DNA from: Bacteroidales bacterium | GTDB taxonomy: Bacteria > Bacteroidota > Bacteroidia > Bacteroidales > Muribaculaceae | Length of the DNA stretch: 64,000 bases | Direction: 5' to 3' | NCBI GenBank assembly: GCA_029007645.1 | Contig: JAQXIE010000029.1 | Span: 40,026-104,025 of the forward strand | Notes under the pieces: generated by a model | Seen by the model: only the letters and a program-made list of their open reading frames with translations | The model's database searches: none | What the model was told of the DNA's origin: nothing | Shown: piece after piece, positions 18,445 to 25,068 of the stretch | How positions within the stretch are numbered: position 1 is the stretch's first letter | Layout: every line of letters starts with the position of its first letter | Translations under genes and position numbers: made by a program

Positions 18445-19398
18445 TTATCTAAGTCTTGAAAGAATGTCATCCGGGTTCTGATGCATCTGGCTGAATGCGA
18501 CAATCTTCTTACCAAGATCCTTGATTGAGCCGCCGATGAAGTAGACTGTATCGTCGATTATCAAAAACCGGTCATGCACATTCGTGCAATGCCTTACTTC
18601 AATACGGGGATATTGGGCGTTATGTCGGCGCAGGTCATTGCTTATTTGGGAATGGCGAGGGTCGGTATAAATTATTGCAGATACTCCGTCTCCACGCTTT
18701 GTCAGGACTTTCAATATACGGTCATCCACGTAGTTGTCTATCAGCACGATTCTCTTTGTAGCTTTTCTGATTAAGTCAGATATCAGCGAATAGGCATCGA
18801 ATATCTGCCCCTCAAAGAAAAATCCCTCAATAGGTTCGGAATCCTTATTGTCAAGACGAGACAGCACTTCTTCAAATTTTCTGTCATGTTCCGACAGATG
18901 ACGATTGACAAGCAAGTAGTTAAGCTCTATGGTTTCCAGCCTTTTGAACACATGTTCATTACTTATCAGGAAACTACGCATGGCAGTAAAAGCCCTCATA
19001 ATGCGGATGTTTACCTCTATAGCCGTTTTGGATCGAAGCACGCTACTTAGCATGGCAACCCCATTTTCTGTAAACGCATAAGGCAGATACTTAATATTCT
19101 TTCCTCTCTCAACGTTCAAGGTCACATTTTGTGATCTTGAACTTGATGTCACAATTTGTGATATCAAGTTCTGAGATTCCTCTTTGCTAAGTTGGAACAT
19201 GAAATCTTCTGGGAATCTCTCAATATTACGTTTCACTGCCTGGTTGAGGACACGTGTTTCCACTCCATACAATCGAGCTAAATCACTATCCAGCATCACC
19301 TGCTGGTCACGAATGACATGGATTAGACTTTCTATTGGCAACAATGGAGAGTTATTGCTTCCATTTACAGATTCGAGTTTATTTTCGTTTTCTTCCAT
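18445..19398 (-). CDS. ORF6N-domain protein with C-terminal PLD-like domain
   Basis: 317 residues. Residues about 20-110 match the ORF6N/KilA-N-associated domain of phage and mobile-element proteins (VIRDQQVMLDSDLARLYGVE, LNQAVKRNIERFPEDFMFQL, YAFTENGVAMLSSVL). A short coiled linker (about 140-175) leads to a C-terminal phospholipase-D-like part with one HxK-type motif, HDRFLIIDDTVYFIGGSIKDLG. In the family the first domain is thought to bind DNA; a single HKD motif would need dimerisation for catalysis. It lies inside a 1.5 kb segment bracketed by repeats of the tRNA-Ser end. A deleted paralogue occurs at 20905-21096. Confidence 0.85.
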   Translation of the reverse strand: MEENENKLESVNGSNNSPLLPIESLIHVIRDQQVMLDSDLARLYGVETRVLNQAVKRNIERFPEDFMFQLSKEESQNLISQIVTSSSRSQNVTLNVERGKNIKYLPYAFTENGVAMLSSVLRSKTAIEVNIRIMRAFTAMRSFLISNEHVFKRLETIELNYLLVNRHLSEHDRKFEEVLSRLDNKDSEPIEGFFFEGQIFDAYSLISDLIRKATKRIVLIDNYVDDRILKVLTKRGDGVSAIIYTDPRHSQISNDLRRHNAQYPRIEVRHCTNVHDRFLIIDDTVYFIGGSIKDLGKKIVAFSQMHQNPDDILSRLR

Positions 19399-19498
19399 AG
19401 AGGTCGCTTTACAGTTGCAAATATACCAAAAATATTCGATAAATCAGCTGCTTAATGACCAATTCGCCCGTTGCCAACGGGCGAATTTAGTATCTGTA

Positions 19499-19753
19499 TT
19501 AAGATGCTTTGGCGAGTTCGTCGAAGTTATCTATAAACTCCTCTATCTTTTCCCGGAACGCTACTGTTCGCGGATTCTCGCTGTCTTCTGCTTCCTTGTA
19601 TTTTGAGTTATATGCCTTATAACTCAGTCCGAGGTGCTGGCAGATGCTCTTACGCCAATTGAACTGGAGGTCGGTCTGAACAAGATTGCCCACGACATTA
19701 ATGAAATAATAGACGCGGTTCTTCTCACCCTCTCTCTCCGCAATGAAGCCTGA
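19499..19753 (-). pseudogene. Gene fragment at the element border, unrecognised
   Basis: A reading frame open from about 19753, running across the repeat at 19728-19741 and ending with TAA at 19499. It has no ATG; the first start-like codon is a GTG at 19693 giving 64 residues (GNLVQTDLQFNWRKSICQHLG ... FIDNFDELAKAS). Because it runs to the att-like repeat without a start, it is most simply the C-terminal remnant of a gene cut by integration or deletion. It is acidic and helical; I do not recognise the family. Confidence 0.5.
19728..19741 (+). repeat. Direct repeat copy 2 of tRNA-Ser 3' end (att-like)
   Basis: CCCTCTCTCTCCGC, identical to 18207-18220, directly followed by a terminator hairpin. 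The native tRNA-Ser terminator may be this one, with the repeat-bounded segment (18221-19741) inserted between tRNA and terminator. Confidence 0.6.
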
Positions 19754-19766
19754 TTATCAGGCTTTT
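19746..19766 (+). terminator. Hairpin terminator after second att-like repeat
   Basis: AAGCCTGATTATCAGGCTT forms a stem of eight pairs followed by TTGTTG. It lies five bases after the repeat of the tRNA-Ser 3' end, the position expected for an ancestral tRNA terminator. Confidence 0.6.
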
Positions 19767-19841
19767 GTTGTATCTGCACCTAATTTTACACCCAGAAATG
19801 GCAGTAATGTTGGGTGTTTTTATATATTCTTAACTGTACGA

Positions 19842-20040
19842 GCTGGTCAAAATTGAGGGTTAGCGGATTTTCCCGGTGCATAGCGTTTTTTATGGCGGTG
19901 TGGACACCGCCACTCCAGTAGCTGGCGTTATTGGCGACGTGGACGTCGCCGCTCCAGTTGCCGACTGGAATGACGACGTCCACGTCGACAAAGTAAGAAA
20001 AACGCTATGCACCGGAAAAATCCGCTGGTCAAAATTGAGG
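19842..20040. repeat. Palindromic intergenic element with 17-base direct repeats
   Basis: GCTGGTCAAAATTGAGG occurs at 19842-19858 and again at 20024-20040. Between them lies an inverted repeat: 19862-19893 matches the complement of 19995-20026 at 29 of 32 bases. The centre carries further GC-rich hairpins such as GGCGGTGTGGACACCGCC and GGCGACGTGGACGTCGCC. It contains no convincing gene and resembles a miniature inverted-repeat element or a structured-RNA repeat. It stands in the 382-base gap between the tRNA-Ser element and yaaA. Confidence 0.75.
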
Positions 20041-20123
20041 CGCGAAGCCGAAAGGAAAACCACACCGGGAAACCGTTTCTTCCATTCCGAAAGTATCGGC
20101 ATCCCGCGGCGGCAAGGATAGGG

Positions 20124-20900
20124 TCATGCGGTGACGAACGAGAGGTATGACGGGTAGCGGGGGCCGGCGGGGTCGGGCATGAAGTCTGAGGATTCCATGG
20201 AGGCGATGTCGGCGGGGGACGAGATGCCGTTACGGACAATCAGGTCCAGCAGGCGGCCGCGCAGTTCCTTAAGACGGCCCGCATTGGGCGTTTTCATGAC
20301 GTCGGTACCGTCGTACATCTTGAAATCGACCTTGTACACGTTGGCGAATTGCTTTATCAGCTTCCAGTCCACGCATTTGGCGGCATCTGACGGCAGGAGG
20401 TCGATGATGACGGTATCGCCTTTAGCCCGAAGTTCCTGCGCCATGGCGATGGTCACATCCTTCTTCCAATATTTCATAAGGGTCTCGCCGAGCGGAGCGA
20501 CATGGCTCTTGAAATCAAATCTGTATGGTTTGACGATGTCATCCGGCCTCAGCCAGCCATACAGCGATGAGGCGATGCGCACGTTGTCTTGCAGAAACTT
20601 CTTTTGTGCCGCATCGTATCCGGCAAGTCGGAGTTGACGGAACACGACGCCTGTAAAAGCCTCGATGGCGCGGAGGCCTGTGGATTTGTTGGGAAACTCG
20701 TATATCATGCGTCGCAGCGAGGCGGCGAGCCGCAGGGTGATGCCCGCTTCTGCGGCCAACTGCTCCGGCGTGCGGTCGCGCAGCGAGTCCATGATGGCAT
20801 TGGCTATGCCGTCGAACTGCGGACGGCATTCCGCTAATTTCTCCCGGCTTACATCCGTCTCCGCGGATGCCATCGTTTTCGATTCAGCTATAAGTATCAT
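20124..20900 (-). CDS. yaaA: YaaA/UPF0246 peroxide stress protein
   Basis: 258 residues matching the YaaA (DUF328) family: MILIAESKTM at the start, SLYGWLRPDDIVKPYRFDFKS in the middle, and DVTIAMAQELRAKGDTVIIDLLPSDAAK. E. coli YaaA binds DNA and limits intracellular iron-driven damage during peroxide stress. Base composition is GC-rich like the host backbone, unlike the flanking ORF6N genes. It is sandwiched between the palindromic element and the deleted ORF6N copy. Confidence 0.93.
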   Translation of the reverse strand: MILIAESKTMASAETDVSREKLAECRPQFDGIANAIMDSLRDRTPEQLAAEAGITLRLAASLRRMIYEFPNKSTGLRAIEAFTGVVFRQLRLAGYDAAQKKFLQDNVRIASSLYGWLRPDDIVKPYRFDFKSHVAPLGETLMKYWKKDVTIAMAQELRAKGDTVIIDLLPSDAAKCVDWKLIKQFANVYKVDFKMYDGTDVMKTPNAGRLKELRGRLLDLIVRNGISSPADIASMESSDFMPDPAGPRYPSYLSFVTA

Positions 20901-20904
20901 AATT

Positions 20905-21096
20905 TAGGCATCGAATATCTGACCTTCAAAGAAAAATCCCTCGATCGGCTCGGAATCACATAAATCAGATTTCCAATTGGCATCAGAGCTGCATTATCGC
21001 TATTGCCAATTGGCTCTAATATATTTTTATTTTCGTTTTCTTCCATAGAGGTCGCTTTACAGATGCAAATTTACCAAAAAATATTCGATAAATCAG
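20905..21096 (-). pseudogene. Internally deleted ORF6N gene copy
   Basis: The upstream and start region (21041-21096, TTCCATAGAGGTCGCTTTAC and an AT-rich stretch with AATATTCGATAAATCAG) and a downstream stretch (20905-20955, CATCGAATATCTG and AAAGAAAAATCCCTC) both match the intact ORF6N gene at 18445-19398. The roughly 450 bases between are missing, and the frame shifts at the junction. What remains is a 49-codon frame starting MEENENKNILEPIGN at 21046. The deletion joins at a short GATTC microhomology. It is a relic paralogue in the same orientation on the other side of yaaA. Confidence 0.8.
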
Positions 21097-21219
21097 TCAT
21101 GGATATTTGTCCCACATTGCCAACCTAATCCAGCCGGCATTTCCGCCGGCCGGCATTATGGTATATTCTCTTCCATCTTTGTGGACACCAAGGCTGGCGA
21201 GTGTTCGGTTACTTTTCAT
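21097..21219 (-). CDS. Short hypothetical protein (40 residues)
   Basis: ATG at 21219 opens MKSNRTLASLGVHKDGREYT and ends AMWDKYP just before the ORF6N relic. The frame is open for 25 codons further upstream without a better start. It may be the N-terminal piece of a gene cut by the relic. I do not recognise it; it may not be expressed. Confidence 0.3.
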   Translation of the reverse strand: MKSNRTLASLGVHKDGREYTIMPAGGNAGWIRLAMWDKYP

Positions 21220-21390
21220 TTTTTTGGCATTATAACAATTTTCCCAAACTACTAAAATTCTGACAAAGAGCACATAGGCGGGAACGCGAATCAAGACCTT
21301 AATCTTGATTTTTTATTCTGCCGGTGTAAAATCTCGCAGTTTTATGCTAAATTTGCAAGGGCTAAATTGGCTTTTGTCAATTAGTGAGTA
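21220..21390 (+). promoter_or_regulatory. Upstream region of the caspase operon
   Basis: AT-rich non-coding DNA. TAAATTTG at 21348-21355 is a good -7 box 36 bases before the caspase ATG; no clear TTTG is at -33. There is no copy of the ECF motif found at five other places, so the sigma-factor operon itself probably uses the housekeeping sigma factor. Confidence 0.45.
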
Positions 21391-22272
21391 ATGAAAAAAT
21401 GGATTGCCATAGTAACTCTAATCTTATTAGGTGTGTGCTGCGCTCATGCCGGAGGGAAACGTGCGCTCTTGATTGGCATTTCAGATTACCCGACATATCG
21501 TGCTGCGGACTTAACTTGGAACCCAATACATGGTGCAAATGATGTGGAATTAATAAAAGGGACATTACGCAAGAAGTGGTTCTCTGTCACCACAATTACT
21601 AATTCTTCTGCCACTGCAAGTAAGGTCCGGTTGGCATTCAGGAAACTGGCGACTGAATGTCGAGCCGGAGATTTGGTATATATTCATTTTTCCGGACATG
21701 GCCAGGCCTATGAAGACCTTTCCGGAGATGAGACTGACGGATGGGATGAAGCAATTGTGCCTTATGATGCCATGCTTCAATATAAGGCCGGAGTGTATGA
21801 CGGGCGGAATCACATTCTTGATGACGAGCTGGAAGGATATGTCTCCTCAATTCGCGCCAAAGTGGGCAGACAAGGTTTTGTATATCTTGTCTTGGATGCT
21901 TGCCACATGGGCGGTGCCAGCCGTGGAGATGAAGTTGAGGAAGAAGAATTATTTATTAGAGGTACAGACCAGGGCTTTTCTCCAAATGGGAAGAAATATA
22001 TCCCCAAAATTGATCGTCGAGGAAATATGAAGGTTCAATCGCGCCCGGGAATGAGTGGAATTTGTATATTGGAAGCATGCAGGGCTTATCAGACTAACGC
22101 CGAGATAAAACAGAACGGTCGTTATTATGGGCCTCTGACTTATTATGTCTATCAGACGCTGTCTAAAATCAGCCTGACATCCAATACAAATTGGATTGAA
22201 ACAGTACGAACCCTTATGGGTAAAGACAGAAGATTGATAAAACAGAACATGGTTAGCGAGAAGAATAATTGA
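21391..22272 (+). CDS. Exported caspase-like protease (peptidase C14 family)
   Basis: 293 residues. A signal peptide (MKKWIAIVTLILLGVCCAHA) precedes a caspase p20-like fold: KRALLIGISDY (23-33), His103 in YIHFSGHGQ and Cys171 in LVLDACHMGG form the expected His-Cys dyad of clan CD. The acidic loop GDEVEEEELF follows. Caspase homologues in bacteria are usually cytosolic death or signalling proteases; this one is predicted to be exported. Its stop overlaps the ATG of the sigma-factor gene by one base (TGATG), so they are coupled. Probable job: a regulated protease acting upstream or downstream of the sigma factor; inference only. Confidence 0.85.
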   Translation: MKKWIAIVTLILLGVCCAHAGGKRALLIGISDYPTYRAADLTWNPIHGANDVELIKGTLRKKWFSVTTITNSSATASKVRLAFRKLATECRAGDLVYIHFSGHGQAYEDLSGDETDGWDEAIVPYDAMLQYKAGVYDGRNHILDDELEGYVSSIRAKVGRQGFVYLVLDACHMGGASRGDEVEEEELFIRGTDQGFSPNGKKYIPKIDRRGNMKVQSRPGMSGICILEACRAYQTNAEIKQNGRYYGPLTYYVYQTLSKISLTSNTNWIETVRTLMGKDRRLIKQNMVSEKNN

Positions 22273-22853
22273 TGGTTGACAAAAACAACATATATGACAC
22301 AACTGACCTGAATCGGTTTGCCTCCAGTCAATGGGAAAGGGCACTGGCATTCCTTAAAAATCGGTTTGGCATTGATGAAGATGACTGCAAAGACATCTTC
22401 CAGGAGTCATTTATTGTCCTCTATAATAATATCCAGGCAGGTAAACTTGACAATATGTCGGCTTCACTATCGACTTATTTTATGTCGATATGTCGGAATA
22501 AAGCTCTTGAAATGCTGAGGGGCTCTGCCAAATCAGTAAATGTTGATAGTGAAATGTCTCTCACGTTGATGGATGGAGAAGTTCAGTATGAAAAAATTGA
22601 GGCTCTTCTTGCTCTTGATAATGGAGATGAAGCTATTGAAGAACAAAAAGAAGAATTGGTCAGAACAATCGTACAGGATCTTCCCAGCCCATGCAACGAA
22701 CTCCTGTGGGGATTTTACAGGGACAATCTTTCAATGAAATCACTTGCTGACATGTTCCATTACAGCAGTGAGGGAGCAGTGAAAGTAACCAAACACCGCT
22801 GTTGCGAGAAGTTTCGTGCGAGATATAATGAATTGTGCAACAAACTATTTTGA
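22272..22853 (+). CDS. ECF-type RNA polymerase sigma factor
   Basis: 193 residues from the ATG that overlaps the caspase stop. Region 2 is visible at about 20-85 (ERALAFLKNRFGIDEDDCKDIFQESFIVLYNNI ... LSTYFMSICRNKALEMLRG), and region 4 at about 130-190 (ELVRTIVQDLPSPCNELLWGFYRDNLSMKSLADMFHYSSEGAVKVTKHRCCEKF). No region 3 and a variable linker are typical of ECF sigma factors. A membrane protein gene with anti-sigma features starts seven bases downstream. I propose it recognises the GTTAACC / TCATnnAGG motif repeated five times in this island. Confidence 0.9.
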   Translation: MVDKNNIYDTTDLNRFASSQWERALAFLKNRFGIDEDDCKDIFQESFIVLYNNIQAGKLDNMSASLSTYFMSICRNKALEMLRGSAKSVNVDSEMSLTLMDGEVQYEKIEALLALDNGDEAIEEQKEELVRTIVQDLPSPCNELLWGFYRDNLSMKSLADMFHYSSEGAVKVTKHRCCEKFRARYNELCNKLF

Positions 22854-22859
22854 ACGACC

Positions 22860-23600
22860 ATGAACAGAACTAACGACATAGATTTGAATCGCTTTGATGA
22901 GATGTTCTCTCGTTATATAAAAGGTCAAATGACAGATGACGAGGAAGTAACGTTCAAACAGTTGCTTAAGGAGAATGACACATTTCGCAATAAGGCAATC
23001 GCTACGGCTCGTCTCGTGCAAGCGATGGATCAAGTAGGGCGCGACCACGATAAAGAAACAGTCCAGTCTATCAGGGATATATCATTATCTGATGCAGAGA
23101 AAATTTCAGCAAAAGTCTGTGGCACGTCACCTACGCCCCCCCGGATATTAACTCTCCGCAGATTTGTTCTGTCGTTTTCTGCGGCCGCATCTATTCTTCT
23201 TTGCGTTTTCGGAGGGTATAAGTATTATAAGTATAATCAAGTGACCTCTCTTGGATCTGAGTATCTGACATACTTTCAGGCTTCGGAATTTTCTCGTGGA
23301 GAAGCCGATGATATTGGTAATAAGCTAAAGGGTTTCTATTCCAATATTGAAACTAAGAGCGATCTTGACACCACTATCGACGATTTGGAAATCATGTGGG
23401 CTGAATCCCGAAGCGACTCTTATAATGATTATACAGAATACATGCCGGAAATCGGTTGGTTACTTGCCAACGCATATCTTCGGAACAATAATAAATCTCA
23501 CTCATTAGAAGTGCTTGACGTGCTTATCAATGAATATCCGGATGGTACCGCAATGGGCGACAAGGCTCGTGAGTTAAAACATAAAATTGAAGAACTATAA
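22860..23600 (+). CDS. Single-pass membrane protein, probable anti-sigma factor
   Basis: 246 residues: a cytoplasmic N-terminal region of about 100 residues (FDEMFSRYIKGQMTDDEEVTFKQLLKENDTFR resembles the zinc-less anti-sigma start of Bacteroidetes FecR/sigma regulators), one transmembrane helix near 104-122 (FVLSFSAAASILLCVFGGY), and a C-terminal extracytoplasmic helical domain with a TPR-like end (IGWLLANAYLRNNNKSHSLEVLDVLINEYPDG). It begins seven bases after the sigma-factor gene, the usual place for an anti-sigma factor. Role inferred from topology and position. Confidence 0.7.
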   Translation: MNRTNDIDLNRFDEMFSRYIKGQMTDDEEVTFKQLLKENDTFRNKAIATARLVQAMDQVGRDHDKETVQSIRDISLSDAEKISAKVCGTSPTPPRILTLRRFVLSFSAAASILLCVFGGYKYYKYNQVTSLGSEYLTYFQASEFSRGEADDIGNKLKGFYSNIETKSDLDTTIDDLEIMWAESRSDSYNDYTEYMPEIGWLLANAYLRNNNKSHSLEVLDVLINEYPDGTAMGDKARELKHKIEEL

Positions 23601-23618
23601 ATATTTCTGTTAAAGCCT

Positions 23619-23650
23619 GTTAACCTTTTGAGGGTAGTTTTCATAAAGGA
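23619..23650 (+). promoter_or_regulatory. ECF-type promoter motif, copy 1 (TPR/CHAT operon)
   Basis: GTTAACC at 23619-23625, 15 bases, TCATAAAGGA at 23641-23650, then TAAA. It lies 45 bases before the GTG of the TPR-protein gene. It matches four other sites in the island. Confidence 0.65.
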
Positions 23651-23694
23651 TAAAGAAACATTATCGGAGAAAAACGATTAAATAAGAAATCTAA

Positions 23695-25068
23695 GTGAGA
23701 AAAACTTGGGCAGAATATAGGAACATATTATGTCGATTAGGCTCTTTATGTACAATCCTAATAATTGGGGTATCTGCCTTTGCAGATGCACCAACACTAT
23801 TTGTTCAACTTGAGAGAGTAAAAAACGCGCTGTCCAATGACAATTATGAAACTGCAGATAGTATTTGTGACCTGATTGAGTCGGTTTGCGTGACAACAGA
23901 CAACGATACAATTCAGGTCCTTTTTAATGAGAGCAGGGCTCAGTCTTTATTTTTTCAGAACAAATACCGAGAATGCATACCTTATTACCAACATACGCTT
24001 GCAGGGTATGAGAAGTTGGATATAAGAGATATAAATTACTTAGAGACCTTTTTGGCTTTAGGTGTAGCATCTCAGAAATGCGGTAATCATGATGAAGCCG
24101 AAAGATACTTTAGAAAAGGGCTCTTGAAGAGCGTCGTTATTAATAACCCAAAAGATTATCGGGCAAACTGTTACCTCAATCTTGGCAACTTGTATAAAGA
24201 ACAAGGTGACTCTATTTTGGCGCAGGAATGTTACAGAAGAATTGACGCTGATTCTCCGTCCGGGCTTATTGATGCATCTCTGTCAGGTGACGATTGGCTT
24301 GATGCATCTGAGTTGGAGGCTATTAATCTAAGGGAAAACCGTCGTTTTGAAGAGGCTGTTGAGATTTACGATCGCTTATTGACGAAATTTAAAGAGCGCT
24401 ATGGTACGAGATCGGATGACTACGCCAGGTTACTGTACTCCAAAGCAATTGTCTTAGGCTTTAATTTAGACCAACCAAAGGCGGCGATATCAATATGTGA
24501 AGAATGTATTGCTCTGAAAGACTTTCTGCCAAACAATGAGAACGTAGAAGGTTGTTATGTACGTCGTTCTGAATTTTTGGCATATTTGGGTGAAGCAGAC
24601 AGATTGGCCGCCGTTGAATCTGAGGCAATGGACTATTTGAGTAGAGGTGCCGACACTCTTAAGCGCAAAGCTCTATACCTAAGACGTGTAGGCAACGGAG
24701 CTTATTGGAATCGACATTTTGACATAGCCATACCTTATTATGAACGTTATTTGGCTCTTGGCGTCAGAGAGGAGGGCCTGTCTCATATAGAGATACCCAA
24801 TATGTTGGCTGTTGCATATATAATATCCGGAGTGCCGGACAAGGCCAGAATGCTTCTATCAAAATATCTGAAGGATAACAAGGATGAGTTAGACCAACAT
24901 ATCAATTTGAAGAGTCAGGTATATCACAACTACGGACGGGCATTGATGCTGACCGGAGAAAAGAGTACTGCAAAGAGGTATTTTCAACAAGCCAACACAC
25001 TATATAGACAAATTACTGGCGAAGATAATCCTAAAACATCACAATATCTTTCAGAATGCGACGAATAA
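23695..25068 (+). CDS. Exported TPR protein
   Basis: 457 residues from a GTG start; no ATG is available before the hydrophobic signal (LGSLCTILIIGVSAFADA, about 15-32). The rest is a helical array of tetratricopeptide-type repeats, for example TFLALGVASQKCGNHDEAERYFRKGLL, NCYLNLGNLYKEQGDSILAQECYRRI and YHNYGRALMLTGEKSTAKRYFQQANTLYRQI. It is likely a periplasmic scaffold. Its end overlaps the start of the next TPR-CHAT gene by 13 bases, so it is in one operon with the two CHAT proteases and is headed by an ECF-type motif. Confidence 0.8.
   Translation: MRKTWAEYRNILCRLGSLCTILIIGVSAFADAPTLFVQLERVKNALSNDNYETADSICDLIESVCVTTDNDTIQVLFNESRAQSLFFQNKYRECIPYYQHTLAGYEKLDIRDINYLETFLALGVASQKCGNHDEAERYFRKGLLKSVVINNPKDYRANCYLNLGNLYKEQGDSILAQECYRRIDADSPSGLIDASLSGDDWLDASELEAINLRENRRFEEAVEIYDRLLTKFKERYGTRSDDYARLLYSKAIVLGFNLDQPKAAISICEECIALKDFLPNNENVEGCYVRRSEFLAYLGEADRLAAVESEAMDYLSRGADTLKRKALYLRRVGNGAYWNRHFDIAIPYYERYLALGVREEGLSHIEIPNMLAVAYIISGVPDKARMLLSKYLKDNKDELDQHINLKSQVYHNYGRALMLTGEKSTAKRYFQQANTLYRQITGEDNPKTSQYLSECDE

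Noticed and set aside
19928..20239. 103-codon frame through the palindromic element
   Set aside because: It runs across hairpins and antisense/out-of-frame to yaaA's end, with no signal or family features.
23695..25068. SusD-like or FecR-linked polysaccharide utilisation locus
   Set aside because: The ECF sigma and membrane protein suggested it, but no SusC, SusD or glycoside hydrolase lies in the island.
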